Assembly (NCBI GenBank): GCA_029844215.1
Contig: JAQGDG010000264.1
Coordinates: 1-64,000, forward strand
Direction: 5' to 3'
DNA from: Przewalskia tangutica
Lineage: Eukaryota > Streptophyta > Magnoliopsida > Solanales > Solanaceae
DNA: 64,000 nucleotides
How positions within the stretch are numbered: position 1 is the first letter of the stretch; every line of letters begins with the position of its first letter. Shown piece by piece: positions 1 to 11,989 of this stretch. The position numbers were made by a program, and so were the translations under genes. The notes under the pieces were generated by a model that had not been told where the DNA came from, did not search any database, and saw nothing but the letters and a program-made list of their open reading frames with translations.

Positions 1-479
1 AAATCAGTGGAACATAAAACATGAGTCATTAAACAAGAGATATAATAAATAAGCAGCCTGACAAGCGATTTGCGCCCGGTGTATACATAAAACTGAGCAG
101 TTTAATCCTTTTACAACCACGCCTGGCGATTACTCTGGACCTGCAAGATATCTGACAACTATGACGGGGCGGGGCCACCGTACCACAGATGTCTGAACCT
201 ATGACTCGGAAAGCATGCAAAGATAAGCCTCAGAAGGAGCAGACTTCAGGCACTGAAATGAGATCTAGGCGAGGATCCACGGTGATGTACCTCTACTGCG
301 GCGTGAGCGGCCCGAAGAGAGTCGATGCACTGCAAGTATGTGCTTGCCAAATCTGTAAATGAAATCATAATAGCCTAAGCGAGCGTGTATGATAACCAAA
401 ATACGATGCGCGACATAAGCGATCAGTCGGGGACTCACGCCACCAAGTCGCCACTCAATATAACTATGGGTCTCGCGCC

Positions 480-715
480 AGCACATCCATCGTGTTAGCA
501 TCGTGGCGCGTGCCCGGAATCGCGCCGGTGTAGACATGTCCGTGATCACGCGATAACAAGGCGCGTGGCCACGTACCGAATCTGCGCCTCGGTGTGGGCA
601 TGCCCGTGTAACCTCAATAACAATATCTTTGGGTGGTCAACCCGCGCGTAGCCGCGTGCCGGAATCTTGCATCGGTGTAGAACCGTCCGTGTGACATCAA
701 CAACAAGGCGATAAT
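480..715 (-). repeat. U5 minisatellite of T1 3' LTR, about 80-bp units
   Basis: About three degenerate units share the core CGGTGTAGACATGTCCGTG and GTGCCGGAATC. The same array is at 5835-6045 in the sister LTR, and in inverted form at 13880-14140 in S1. Units differ by substitutions and many 1-4 base indels. Confidence 0.65.
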
Positions 716-2763
716 CAAAATGGAAACATGCAGTGGAATTCTCATCACGCGGCCGCGTCCGAGTAAAGTTCTGCCAGCCAGTCACGGCCTCTGTCGAGAG
801 CGGTAACACGAGAAATACCCACGCTTGCGCACACACAAGGCTATCATCCACAAGCAAGCATGGCGTAGGCAAGTTTCAACAACAATAGCAAGCACAAGCA
901 AGTTTCGGCAACCAGCGTAGGCAAGTTTGCATCCTTTCGAAGTACGCCGTTTTATGCAAAGTCGGGTTTTAACAAAGTACTACGTCGTTAAGTTCTTTAA
1001 AAGAGATCCGTTACTTTTATCAAAGTCACCCGATACAGTAGTATTAGAATGACCGACCACATTCCTTTTCAAAATCAAGTAACAACATTCTTTTCTAAGT
1101 TCGGTTTGCTAGTTTGATTACTCGAAACACCGTTTCAAATGGTTTCATAGTTCATAAACTTAATCACTGATTCCTTTTTAAACGATTGAGTAATATATGT
1201 CTCGCGTGAGAGTAGGTTATTCTTGTTTACAACATTCTTATTACGTGACCGTGATCTAGAAAATGTAATATCATTTTGTCTAAATCTTAGTTTCTATGCA
1301 AATGGAGGTTTCTCTTTGGTTTTTAATACGATACATCATTATTCAATACATTTTCCTTTATTAAGTAATGGTGGTGCAGCCGATACACATTCGATTTAAA
1401 TCAAGAAACATTATCCCTTTAAATAAAACCAAGTACTCATTACTACACGAATGAGGTTTCGCAAACATCCACATTAAAACAAATAAGTTAAGTCTCTTAT
1501 CTTATAAGATCAAGTCTCTTAACTTCTAACGTCGATAAACCATTTTCTTTACCTCTCTTAAGACATTATACCTAACTCCCGTAAAAGCTAGTATAACTCT
1601 TTTTTAAAACCTTTAAAACCAAGTGTTACTCTCCCTTCAAAACGATTTATAAATCTTTTGAAATACATCAAGTTCTTTATTATAACTAGCTTGATTATAA
1701 TTCACATCGATTACCTTTTAAAACCACAGTATTTTCTTACCTACATAAAGTCATGTTATAACTGACTTCCATAAAGCCGTTATAACACTTTATGTTTTAA
1801 AAACAATCAAACACAGTTAACACGTATACGTCTACCGTACTACATAGTTCACATATCATGCTGAAGAGATGAAGAGGTTCACATACCTCGCGGCGATTAT
1901 CGACGATAAGCAAAAAGCTCAAATACTACAACGCGCTGCCGCTTTCCACCGCCGGTAAATACGCTACTCTTGATTTCACCTATAAAGGCCCTGGCGTCTA
2001 TTAAATCTTAAACACAAGTTCCCGTCTTTCTCTGAAAATTCGGCCACCTCCCCACGCTTGCAGCGTAAATCTCCTCTCTATCGAGGCGGCTACTGAACCA
2101 GAGGGGGTTTATACGTCTAACGGGCGTGCACAATTCTACTCGATATCTTACCAAGTCTCTTTGTCTGATCCTATGTAATTACGATTCGATTCGATTCTTT
2201 ATTCTTGGGCTTAAGTCAAAAGACATTGCCACAATACTACGTTCAGTACATATATAGTATACTTGACTATATATTCTAACGTATAATTTCCAATTACAAT
2301 GAAGAACGATGAGTGTTTACCTCGATAAGCCAAAATTATCCAAGTATAAAGTCGATCACGAGCAACGCTTAGCTCACCTCAGCGCTCAAACAACCCAGAA
2401 GTTCTAACCAACTTCTACTTACAAACCAACGGGTGAAGATTTCCTTAGGGTTTCGTTTTGTGGCTAAAGGAAGTATAATCGTATTTTACGGGCTTTTGTA
2501 TAAGTGTAACCTTGGGAATACTACAAGGTATTTGGGCGAGGCATTTGGACATTATAACAATACTAGGAGAGTATTTCTATACCACAAAGGGGTATTATCT
2601 GAAAACAACTAGGCTAGGGGTACCCGGCGAGAGCATGAGGGGAGGGTGGCCTCTCGGCCAAAGCTCACAAGGGGAGGATGGCTTTTGGGACGAATCCTGA
2701 GAGGGAGAGGAGGTTTTCAAGACTTGGAAGTTTTGGAATGGATGAAGTCTTCACACTTGGGGG

Positions 2764-3176
2764 TATTTATAGCAAAACCAAAGGCCAACGAGGGCGAGAT
2801 CCTTCCAGTGTATAGCAAGTGTAAGGACAAGATTAAGCCAAGTGCACCTAAACCTACTCCACAAAACACTCACAAAACAAGCCACAAAGCAAGGCACAAA
2901 TCAAAGGGCCAATCGGCGAAGGCCAACCAACCTTGGCGCCCCTCAGCCAGTCGATGAGGTGACAAGTGTCACCTCCGTTGATCCAAAAATGTTTCGTCTC
3001 TCGGAAAAATCCAAAAAATATAAATGACATAGCGGAATTTTTCCAACGTAGGCTAATGAAGCGTTTAGTCGAACGACTAAATCGGCACTGTGCCCAAAAT
3101 GAATCGGCCAAGCCTAATGAAGTTCGAAAATTTCGTCGTCGTCCCAGCGTACATACTGCGGAAATACGGTATAACA
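2764..3176 (-). promoter_or_regulatory. U3 promoter of T1 3' LTR (TATA box, dyad)
   Basis: On the minus strand the LTR start at 3176 is followed by a dyad at 2975-2956 (GAGGTGAC AAGT GTCACCTC) and TATAAATA at 2771-2764, about 405 bp into the LTR. All LTRs in the window have this order, which is the expected RNA polymerase II core promoter of a retrotransposon. Activity is inferred. Confidence 0.7.
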
Positions 3177-3207
3177 TTCTCCTCGCTAGAAACATTCGTC
3201 GAATGTT
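3177..3207 (-). other. T1 polypurine tract and adjacent hairpin
   Basis: The bases just inside the 3' LTR read TCTAGCGAGGAGAA on the minus strand, a decayed purine tract that would prime plus-strand DNA synthesis. At 3191-3207 the inverted repeat AACATTCG-T-CGAATGTT follows. It is kept in T1-T6. Confidence 0.75.
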
Positions 3208-3879
3208 TCTTCTAAATCTCAAAACAAGCGTGCGCGAATATAGTCTTCACTACTATACTTACGAGAATCAAACATGCACGCTTTGACAAAATAACATCGC
3301 GCCAAAACCCAAATCCACGCCAACGAGGAACCACCTCGATTAGCACAAAAGTCGCGAGGTCTAAAATATACTCCGCCGCTCGTTTCACAAAGCGATCGCA
3401 CGTTCACTTCTCCTCTATCTCGTCGTGCCATTCTCGAACACTCGAGCTCTTTCTAATATCCGCACCACCGCCAGCGTTTACGTTTCCAACCCTCGGGTTA
3501 CTACCTCGAGCTTGGTCATCTTACTACCCGCCGATTTCCTCTGAGGCCATTCTCGGCCTTCACTGATTGGTGAACATATCTATGAACTCACGATGGTCAT
3601 CTAAACTTGGGCTAGCACCCTCGTGACCTGCCACTGGCGGGACCGCCTGTGACCGCCGCCGAAGCGGGGGCGGGTTGGCGCAACATGGCACTGACCGACC
3701 AGTGCGCCGACTCCATTTCGCCGACACGGAACACGTCATGGAAGCTACCACTTCCGTCTCGCTAACGATTTTTAAATCACACTATAGCACAAAGCTATCC
3801 GAACATAACACTTAACACATCATTAACATCAACACATACAAGTATCTACGGGGTTAAGGATATACGAAACTAAGCGGTT
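3208..3879 (-). other. T1 post-gag module, non-pol sequence
   Basis: Between the gag tail and the purine tract lies sequence shared with T3 (19216-20150), T4 (31846-32455 plus 41229-41515) and T5 (35775-36650), but absent from T6. No reverse transcriptase or integrase motif is visible. A stretch of 63 codons on the minus strand (3751-3560) is open and ends in an LDDHREFIDMF-like string whose counterparts occur in T4 and T5. Coding capacity is unproven. Confidence 0.6.
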
Positions 3880-5062
3880 GAGGACCGCTAAGATCTGAAG
3901 CTTCCGCGACCTGCAGTGGCATGGCTTTCACAGTAGTCATGCTATCTACCTGCGCTACCCGCAGTCGGGCGGTCTCGTCATATGGCCTGTTGGCGCGAAT
4001 AACAAGCTCCCTTCGTACTACGACACTCCCGAAATGCGGTCTACCGCATCGACCACAGAGGTAGGGTGATGCGTCGGCAACACCCCTACTCGAACATCGA
4101 AACACAGGAGCCACGACTGCTCACGAATATCCCGAGGTCCCGGCTGCGGAGGACCACTCTGCAATGGCGGAGTACATAACTAGTCTTCTGGCGGCGATCC
4201 GCCTCGAAAGTCGCTAAAATATCGGCCGTCTTGGCCTTAACCTGTGGCGGTCTACCGTCGATCTCTGCGCTCGCCGCACCCAGTCGTGAGCACGAATCGC
4301 GAAATGTCCATGCGGTGAAGAACACCGCAACACTCGGCCGTATAATCATCTAGCGGTGGCGTGGCGATGCACCTATCCTCCATGCTCTGCGACAAGCGCG
4401 AGGGACATGCTCGAGCGAATCGAACTCGACATTGTACTCACGACGGTCGCCTGCATCTCGATAACAAATTTGTCGGCGTGCCCTCTCATCTGCGGAGGCG
4501 AAGTCGTGAGAAAAGCCCCGAAAACTCATCCCATCTGCGGAGTCGTGCTCTCCCGGAAAGCTCGCGAATCAAACCGATCATTGCGGTATCACGCGGCCGT
4601 CTGGAACCGAAGGTCACGATTTCGGTCTCGAAGCCTTGATCACCGCGCTGATCCTTTATGGCAGCGGATGAACTCCTGCGGATCATCCTCGGCCTCGACC
4701 CGTAAAACTCACGGCGGGCTACAACTCGAAAGTCCGTAGCCTCAAACTATACGCTCTCGGGTGCACGCGGTCTTCTTTGGGCGAGGCTGCGCGTCGGCTG
4801 TCGCCATGCTCGGCCTGACCACGGCGATGGCTGAGCCATCTCTCGTGACCCGTCTCATGCTCCGGTGTGGGGTGGAGGCTCGAATCTTGTAGTCATCGAC
4901 CACGGCTGCGACTCTAACCTCTTTGGTCTTTGGTGGCGTCATGGCTTCGCCGTCGGAAGCCTTTGTCTCAATCTTGGCCAAGACTGCGCCCTCCTCCTCT
5001 GTATCCCACTAGCGACTCCCCGGTGCCTTGCCGCCTGGCCTTTGGTCGCACTGCGGAGGCAT
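3880..5062 (-). pseudogene. gag: T1 gag (capsid/nucleocapsid), frameshifted
   Basis: Gag would form the virus-like particle and bind element RNA. The start is placed at the ATG at 5062, where ATGCCTCCGCA matches the gag starts of T3, T4, T5 and T6. The middle aligns with the Gag core of the other copies. Near the end, CGRCGRPH (about 4040-4020) is the first half of the two-part zinc knuckle seen whole in T4. No frame stays open: stops and frameshifts split it into pieces of under 130 codons. The leader to the 5' LTR is about 200 bp, as in the other copies. No pol follows, so any product would act only with enzymes supplied by another element. Confidence 0.75.
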
Positions 5063-5245
5063 AAGCGGTAAAATGAAACACGTCGGAGGGTCGACTTACA
5101 ACTCGGCTCTGAGGCACGATCTTAGAATGAGAAGAATAGAAACAATCCTACGTGTCCTATAGCCTCACGATTATAGATGTGGTGCACAACACGCGATGTC
5201 GAGACTACTAGACACGGTGCATGTAGACACTTTCAGAGGACTAAG

Positions 5246-5260
5246 CGCTCACGATACCAC
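5246..5260 (-). other. T1 primer-binding site (degenerate, initiator Met tRNA)
   Basis: Next to the 5' LTR the minus strand reads TGGTATCGTGAGCGC, a changed form of the intact TGGTATCAGAGC of T3 and T4. This is where tRNA would prime minus-strand DNA synthesis. The extra bases would weaken pairing. Confidence 0.7.
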
Positions 5261-5834
5261 TCATGTCACGCCCGAAAATCAGTGGTAGTGCCTTACCGGG
5301 CACCTGGTGATACATACATCGAGAGAAAATCAGCGGAACATAAAACATGAGTCATTAAACAAGAGATATAATAAATAAGCAGGCCAAAGCAGCGATTGCC
5401 TTGGTGTATACATAAAACACGAGCAGTTTAATCCTTTTACAACCACACTTGCGATACTACTGACCTAAGATATACAACAACTATGACGGGACGAGGCCCG
5501 CCATACCACGAATGTACAGAACACAACTCAGGGAAAGCATGCAAAGATAAGCCTCAGAAGGAAAGACTTTCAGGCCGAAATGAGATCCTAAGGCGGGGAT
5601 CACGACCGATGTACCTCTACTGCGGCATGAGCGCGAGAAGGAGGTCGATGACAGTGCCAGTATGTGAAAGCTCAAATCACGTAAATGAAATCATAATAGC
5701 CTAAAAAGCGGGAGACGTGTATGATAACCAAAATCGATGCCGACATAAAAGCGGTCAAGTCGGGGACTCACGCCTCAAAGTCGCCACTCGAATATAACTA
5801 TGGGTCTCGCGCCACAACATCCATCATGTTCGCA

Positions 5835-6045
5835 TCGTGGCGCGTGCCGGAATCGCGTCGGTGTAGACGTGTCCGTGATGCGGCAATAATAACAAGCCGC
5901 GTGGCACGTACCGAATCGCCTCGGTGTAGGCATACCCGTATAACCTCAATAACAATATCTTTGGGTGGTCAACCTGCGCGTACGTCTGCCGGAATCTTTG
6001 CGTCGGTGTAGACACGTCCGTGTGACATCAACAACAAGGCGATAA
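5835..6045 (-). repeat. U5 minisatellite of T1 5' LTR
   Basis: Three degenerate units of about 80 bp with the GTAGACGTGTCCGTG core, 570-780 bp from the LTR 3' end. It is homologous to 480-715. Confidence 0.65.
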
Positions 6046-8085
6046 TCAAAATGGAAACATGCGGTGGAATTCTCATCAGCTGCCCGGCCGCGTCGAGTAA
6101 GTTCTCGACAAGTCAGCGACCTGCTCGAGAGGCAGCGGTAACGAAATACCACACTTTTGCCGCACAAAGGCTATCATCACAGCGTAGGCAAGTTTCATAA
6201 CAACAAGCATAGCGAGTTTCCGCAACAAGCATGGCATGTTTCACAACAACAAGCATAGGCAAGTTTCCACATCACTCAAGTACGCCCATTTTATGCCAAA
6301 GTCAGGGTTTTAACCTGAAGTACTCGTGCGTTAAGTTCTTTAAAGAGATCCATTACTTTTATCAAAGTCACGATACGTAGTATTAGAATGACTGACCAAT
6401 TCCTTTTCAAAATCAAGTAACAACATTCTTTTCCTAAGTTCGGTTGCCTAGTTTGATTACTCGAAGCTTACCGTTTTCAAATGGTTTCATAGTTCGTAAA
6501 CTTAATCACTTGATTCCTTTTTAGAACAATTGAGTAATATATGTCTCGCGTGAGTAGGTTATTCTTGTTTACAACATTCTTATTACAATGACCATGATCT
6601 AGAAAATGTAATATCATTTTGTCGTCTTAGTTTATGCGGATGGAGGTTTCTCTTGGTTTTAATACGATACATCATTATTCAATACATTTTCCTTTATTAA
6701 CGGCGATGGTGCGTCGATCACGTTACGATTTCGAAATCGGTAAACATTATCCCTTTAAATAAAACCAAGTACTCATTACTCACGAATGAGGTTTCGCACA
6801 AACATCCACATTAAAACAAATAAGTTAAGTCTCTTATCTTATAAGATCAAGTCTCTTAACTTAACATGATAAACCATTTTCTTTACCTCTCTTAAGACAT
6901 TATACCTAACTCCCATAAAGCTAGTATAACTCTTTTTTAAAACCTTTAAAACCAAGTGTTACTCTCCCAAAGCGATTTATAAATCTTTTGAAATACATCA
7001 AGTTCTTTATTATAACTAGCGGTTATAATTCACATCGATTACACTTTTAAAACCACAAAGTATTTTCTTACCTCGTAAAGTTTTATAACGACTTCCCATA
7101 GCGTTATAACACTTTATGTTTTAAAACAATCAAACACGGTTAACACGTATGCGTCTGCCGTGCTACATAGTTCACACATATCATGCTAGAAGAGATAGGA
7201 AGAGGTTCGCATACCTCGCGACGATTATCGACGATAAGCAAAAGCTCAATCTTGCACTAGCCGCTTTCCACTCATAGTAGAATCGCTACTCTTAGTACTT
7301 TCACCTATAAAGGCCACAAACGTCTATTAAATCTTAAACACAAGTTCCCATCTTTCTACAGAAAATTGTGCACCTCCACACTTACAGTAAATCTCTCTCT
7401 GTCGGCGGCTGCAGCCAACAGTGTGGGGGTTATCGTCTAACCGGCGTGCAATTCTACTCGGTCTTACACAAGTCTCTTTGTCTGATCCTATGTAATTCTG
7501 ATTCGATTCGATTCTTTTATTCTTGAGCTTAAGTCAAAAGACATTGCCACAATACTACGTTGATTACATATATAGTATACTTGACTATATATTCTAACAT
7601 GTAATTTCAATTACAATAGAAGAACGATGGTGTTTACCTCGATAAGCCCAAAATTATCCAAGTATAAAGTCGATCACGAGCAACGCTTAGCTCCTACTCG
7701 GCGCTCAAACAACGCCAAGTTACTAAACGACTTACAACTTCAACCAATGGGTGAAGATTTCCTTAGGGTTTCATTTTGTGGCTAAAGGAAGTATAATCGT
7801 ATTTTACGGGCTTTTGTATAAGTGTAACCTTGGGAATACTACAAGGTATTTGGGCCAGCATTTGGACATTATAACAATACTAGGAGAGTATTTCTATACC
7901 ACAACAAGGGGTATTATACGAAAACAACTAGGCTGGGGGTACCAGTGAGCCCATGAGGGGAGGGTGGCCTCTCGGCCAAAGCTCCACAAAGGGAGGATGG
8001 CTTTTGGACGAATCACAAGCAAGAGGAGAGGAGGGTTTTCAAGACTTGGAAGTTTTGGAATGGATGAAGTCTTCACACTTAGGGG

Positions 8086-8497
8086 TATTTATAGCAAAAC
8101 CAAAGGCCAACCAAGGCGAAGATCCTTCCAAGTGTATAGAAGTGTAAGGACAAGATTAAGCCAAGTGCACCTAAACCCTACTCCACAAAACACTCGCAAA
8201 ACAAGCCACAAGCAAGGCACAAATCAAGGGCCATCGGCCGAGGCCACCCAACCTTGACCGCTCCAAATCGTCGATGAGGGTGACAAGTGTCACCTCCCGT
8301 TGGTCCAAAAATGTTCGTCTCTCGGAAAAATCCAAAAATATAAATGACATAGCGAATTTTTCCAACGTAAACTAATGAAGCGTTTAGTCGAAAAACGACT
8401 CAAATCGCACTTGTGCCCAAAATGATCGGCAAGCCTAATGAAGTTCGAAATTTCTACGTCGTCCCCACGTACATACTCTGGAAATACTGGTATAATG
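8086..8497 (-). promoter_or_regulatory. U3 promoter of T1 5' LTR
   Basis: TATAAATA lies at 8093-8086 on the minus strand, with the GGGTGACAAGTGTCACC dyad at about 8278-8296 upstream. This is the copy that would drive T1 transcription. Confidence 0.68.
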
Positions 8498-8799
8498 CGT
8501 GCCATTCAGTATGGCGGAATGGAAATAGGCTCGGTTTAAGCGCGCCGATACAAACTCTATCTCCCTCTCGGGAGGATGCAGAGAGGTCATCCGAAACACA
8601 TCCAGGAACTCTCATTCTGAGGCGATCGAAATCGTGCAGTAGCCTCGATATCAAACACCCGAATGAGATGGTAGATATACCCTTCGCACCATCTTCCTAG
8701 CCTCGAGGGTAGGAAATAAACCTACCGCCGGCGTCTGAATGCTCCCACTCAACAACCGGCTCGCCGAAGCTGCAGTACTCTCTCCTGCGGTCTACATTG
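8498..8799 (-). pseudogene. pol: T0 protease-RT linker and reverse transcriptase N-terminus, truncated by T1
   Basis: Reading minus, this stretch matches T6 from 55270 to about 55560: the GGTAGGTTTATTTCCTACC palindrome (8725-8707), the SSREGDRV string before the RT fold, and the cctatttccattccgccata block (8522-8503). The reading stops at 8498 where T1 entered, so the RT catalytic region is missing here; it would lie beyond the left edge if it survives. Frameshifts are frequent. T0 is therefore a pol-bearing relative of T6 and the oldest layer of the nest. Confidence 0.78.
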
Positions 8800-9060
8800 G
8801 CGTAGCAAAACTAGCCAATCCGTACCCACGATCACATGAAATCAGTCATATCCAACTCTATCAAGTCGGCTGGTGCGGCATTGCATATAGTCATGGACAA
8901 GCCATATACCCGGTATGAGCTACTGCGAGATCACCCAGGCGTAGCTACCTCGAAAGGTCTATGGACTCGAGCTCTATCCTCATCCACTACTAGCAACGAG
9001 GGAGATATTTAGGGCGAGTAGAACCGGATCTATCAAGGCATACACGTCCACAACAAGCGA
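8800..9060 (-). pseudogene. pol: T0 aspartic protease, decayed
   Basis: Minus-strand codons near 9040-9020 give ALIDPVL, the region of the retroviral-type protease active-site Asp (normally D-S/T-G, or D-P-G in this clade). The end of the domain, near 8845-8825, corresponds to the MDWLA string seen in T6 at 55229-55243. Several frameshifts lie between. It would cleave the Gag-Pol polyprotein in particles; in this form it cannot be made. Confidence 0.7.
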
Positions 9061-9791
9061 TAAAGTACATGACGACATCGGTGAGGCCTCCCGTCTGCCG
9101 TTGGACAAGGCATATATGCGGTTTGAGGACCCGGAAGCTGGACCAGCGCCACGACCTGCGCGACTCTGCCGCCCGTAGTACCACGCTCGGGGCGATAAGC
9201 GTAGGAGATGAAGAGACGGCGAAAGAACACATGGTGACCCACCCTCTGACCGCTTCGCCAGTGGACAGGCTCTCGAAAGTGACCGGCTGGCATGGCCCGA
9301 ATCAAACTCCGAGCAAAGGCAATTCCGTGAATGGGATCTGCTTGTCCCGGCCCACACCGAGGGTAGTCCGTCGGTTGAAGCCTCTGCTACCACTGGGCGT
9401 CCGAAGTCACGGGGGCCCCTGCCTGCTAATATCCCGGTTGTCACGAGGGCGGTGTAGGAGTGCTCTGGTGCGTGGTGCAAATCTGGGCTCTTTGGTGGCC
9501 CACCGATAGCTACTAAAAGACCACGCCTTCGGCGCCTTGCTGTTTGTCACAACCGGCCTGCGCTCGCCGCGTCAAGTGCATGAGCTGCATGCGGGTAATG
9601 TCCATGCACGCTGAAAAGCCACACCGCCAAGACTTCGGCCATATAATCATCTAGCCCGTGGCGTGGCGGTGCACTCATCCTCATATCTGCTACCAACGCA
9701 GCGAGGACATATCGAGCCAACGACCGAACTCAACGTTGTACTCACTGGCGCGTCCTCTGCCTCAACAACAAAAATATGTCGGCCCTACCTC
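9061..9791 (-). pseudogene. gag: T0 gag C-terminal half, cut by T2
   Basis: The minus strand carries the Gag linker and second zinc knuckle; one 166-codon open piece (9480-8980) includes CSEFDSGHASRSLSRACP, a changed C..C....GH....CP pattern, and runs into the protease start. Towards 9791 the sequence matches the Gag core of the other copies (the HMDIARMQL-type block near 9615-9590). It breaks at 9792, where the T2 LTR begins. The N-terminal half of gag and the T0 5' LTR must lie beyond T2, outside the window. Confidence 0.72.
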
Positions 9792-11307
9792 TGTCACGAC
9801 GACTTCGCCCGTGATGGTGCCTACCGGGCACCTAGTGATCTGACATCGGAGAAAATCGTGAAATTAAAACTTAGCGAAACAAGATATAACATAAGAAAAT
9901 AGGCAAACCAAGCGGTTGCCTTGCATATATCTGAGAATTGAGCAGTTACATCCTTTTACAACCTCGCACAACATTACTACAGACCTCAAGAATGTAACAA
10001 CAACTATGGCGGGACGGGGCGTACCCCACGAATGTACAGAACCTACAACTCGGAAACATACCAAAAGATAAGCCTCGGAAACGGAGCTTCCAATCTGTTG
10101 GCTTGTGATCCTATGGCGAGGATCAACAACCGATGTACCTACCTACGGCATGAACGCGGCCGAGGAGGTCGATACTGGCAGTACAGTATGTGAAGCGGAA
10201 AATGCATGAACGAAATCATAATGGTCTAAAATAAAGCGAGAGGTATGATAACAAAACTACGATTCACAACATAAAAGCAATCATGTCAAGTCGAGGACTC
10301 ACGCCTCAAAGTCATCCTCGTGCGTGAAACTCCTTCCTCACCGTGAGCCTAGGTATAAATCGTGTGATCGTATAACATGTCTCGGCCCATCCCACGGGAC
10401 TCGATAGAATCGTATGGAATACATTTCTCGGCCCATCTCGTGGGACTCGATAGGAATCGTATGGAATACATGTCTCGCCCGTCTCATGGGACTCGATGGG
10501 AATCGTATGGAATACATGTCTCGCCCATCTCGTGGGACTCGATGGGAATCGTATGGAATACATGTCTCGGCCCATCTCATGGGACTCGATAGAATCGTAT
10601 GGAATACGTGTCTCGCCGATCTCGTGGGACTCGATAGGAATCGTATGGAATACGTGTCTCGCCCATCGTGGGACTCGATAGGAATCGTGTGGAATACATT
10701 GTCTCGCCATCTCGTGGGACTCGATAGGAATCGTATGGAATACATGTCTCGGACCATCTCATGGGACTCGATGGGAATCGTATGGAATACATGTCTCGGC
10801 CCGTCACGGGACTCGATAGAATCGTATGGAATCGTGTCGACCCGTCCTGGGACTCGATAGGAATCGTATGGAATACGTATCTCGGCCCATCTCATGGGAC
10901 TCGATAGGAATCGTATGGAATACATGTCTCGCCCATCATGGGACTGCGATAGAATCGTATGGAATACATGTCTCGGCCCATCTCATGGGACTCGATAGGA
11001 ATCGTATGGAATACATGTCTCGGCCCATCTCATGGGACTCGATAGGAATCGTATGGAATACATGTCTCGGCCCATCCCATGGACTCGGTATCGAATCGAA
11101 CATAACATTTAAACTCTCTTTTAAGACAGATTAAGATAATACCATACTTTCCTTTTTTAAAATCAATTAGCAATATTATTTTTCAAAAAGTTCAAGTTTG
11201 CCAAATTTCAAATACTCAAGTCTCTCATTTTCGAAAGGTTTCGTAGTTCATTGTCTTAATCACTTAATAACATAATTCTCTTTTAAAACAATTTGAGTAA
11301 CATATGC
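9792..11307 (-). repeat. T2 3' LTR, piece a (U5 end)
   Basis: It starts at TGTCACGAC and is collinear with 48766-49980 of the T2 5' LTR. It is interrupted at 11308 by S1; the two sides rejoin through the S1 target duplication TATGC into the unbroken order seen at 49970-50000. Confidence 0.9.
10375..11098 (-). repeat. 47-bp minisatellite in T2 3' LTR, 16 units
   Basis: Sixteen units alternate TCTCGGCCCATCTCATGGG with ACTCGATAGGAATCGTATGG plus AATACATG. Full units are 47 bp; many have lost 1-5 bases, nearly always within the GC-rich half. The sister LTR has 9 units at 49366-49796. Open frames across the array arise from its periodicity and are not genes. Confidence 0.95.
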
Positions 11308-11989
11308 TGTTATACCCCGTAGTTGCAGGGTATGTATGGGAGGGCGTCGCAGTGCAGTACGAAATTTTGAAAGAAAGAAAGATGTGAGTTTTCAGAAAAG
11401 TTTCGGTTATTTGTGAAGAAAAAGGTTCGTTAATGGGAATTGGATTCCCAGTTGGTATTTGGACTTCATAGATTATATTAGAATTTTGAGATTTTATTTT
11501 GGAAATGGTCACGTGGGGCCACTTTAGAGAAATTCTGATTTTGTGAGGCGCTTTGTTTTGAGATTTCGGTATTTTGGATATTTTCGAGGACTAAATATTC
11601 AGGCGAATCGGGCGACACGTGTCACCCCTATGGCACCCATGGCGAAATATTTATTGTGCCTTTGACACCGATTAGAGTCGTTTTTCGACGAAACGTTTTA
11701 CATAACTTGCGAGTGGAAAATTCCGGCTATGTCGTTTTGTATTTTTGCGGATTTTTCAGAAACGTTTTTGGGCCAACGAGAGGGTGACACTTGTCACCCT
11801 CAAGTGTGATTTGGGTAGCAAGGGGGCGTCTTCTCCCATATTTTGTGCCTTGTTTTGGCCTTGTTTGGTGCGTTGTTTTGTGGCATGTTTTGTGGAGTAG
11901 GGGTTAGGGTGCACTTGGCTTGATCTTGGCCTACACTTGCCTTGCACTTGGCATGATCTTGGCCATTGATTGGCCTTGTGCTATAAATA
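11308..11989 (+). promoter_or_regulatory. Composite U3 of S1: two dyads and TATA box
   Basis: This U3 is about 670 bp. A first head (to about 11640) holds GGCGACACGTGTCACC at 11611-11626 with a CACGTG G-box core. A second segment resembles the T1/T3/T4/T5 U3 and holds its own dyad GAGGGTGACACTTGTCACCC at 11780-11799. TATAAATA is at 11982-11989. S2 and S3 have the same two-part build. Confidence 0.72.

Larger units (their letters stand above)
1..3176 (-). repeat. T1 3' LTR (incomplete at window start)
   Basis: The segment aligns along its length with 5330-8497 and ends in GGTATAACA at 3176, the inverted start of the family LTR. Read on the minus strand it has a U3 of about 405 bp, a TATA box at 2771-2764, and then about 2.7 kb of R-U5. 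It ends next to the polypurine tract, so it is the 3' LTR. No conserved protein is encoded; short ORFs here are incidental. Confidence 0.92.
1..8497 (-). mobile_element. T1: gag-only Ty3/gypsy LTR retrotransposon, right part
   Basis: Two minus-strand LTRs of one subfamily (1-3176 and 5264-8497) flank a 2087-bp interior that holds a decayed gag, a Met-type primer site and a polypurine tract but no pol. The left end lies outside the window: comparison with the second LTR shows that about 65 bp are missing. T1 sits in the antisense pol of T0, whose reading resumes at 8498 close to the start of the reverse transcriptase. The left target duplication is out of view. Its LTRs are most like S1 in the minisatellite part. 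Confidence 0.9.
5264..8497 (-). repeat. T1 5' LTR
   Basis: It runs from TGTCACG at 5264, beside the primer site, to GGTATAATG at 8497, where the usual terminal CA has become TG. Length is 3234 bp, and it is collinear with 1-3176. AT-rich blocks match almost base for base, while GC-rich blocks near 5380-5700 and 5830-6200 carry many short indels. It holds the same U5 minisatellite and U3 dyad as its partner. Confidence 0.92.

Noticed and set aside
1100..1900. AT-rich stretch as intergenic host DNA
   Set aside because: It is collinear with 6430-7230 and with every other LTR body, so it is LTR sequence.
4356..4739. 127-codon plus-strand open frame
   Set aside because: It runs antisense to the T1 gag core and has no counterpart in the other gag copies.
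9069..9509. 146-codon plus-strand open frame
   Set aside because: It is antisense to T0 Gag-protease; the minus strand carries the zinc-knuckle and active-site homology.
10377..10925. Overlapping open frames of 60-195 codons on both strands with repeated protein-like motifs
   Set aside because: They arise from the 47-bp minisatellite, whose units stay open by chance in several frames; there is no start context, no homology and no frame consistency between LTRs.
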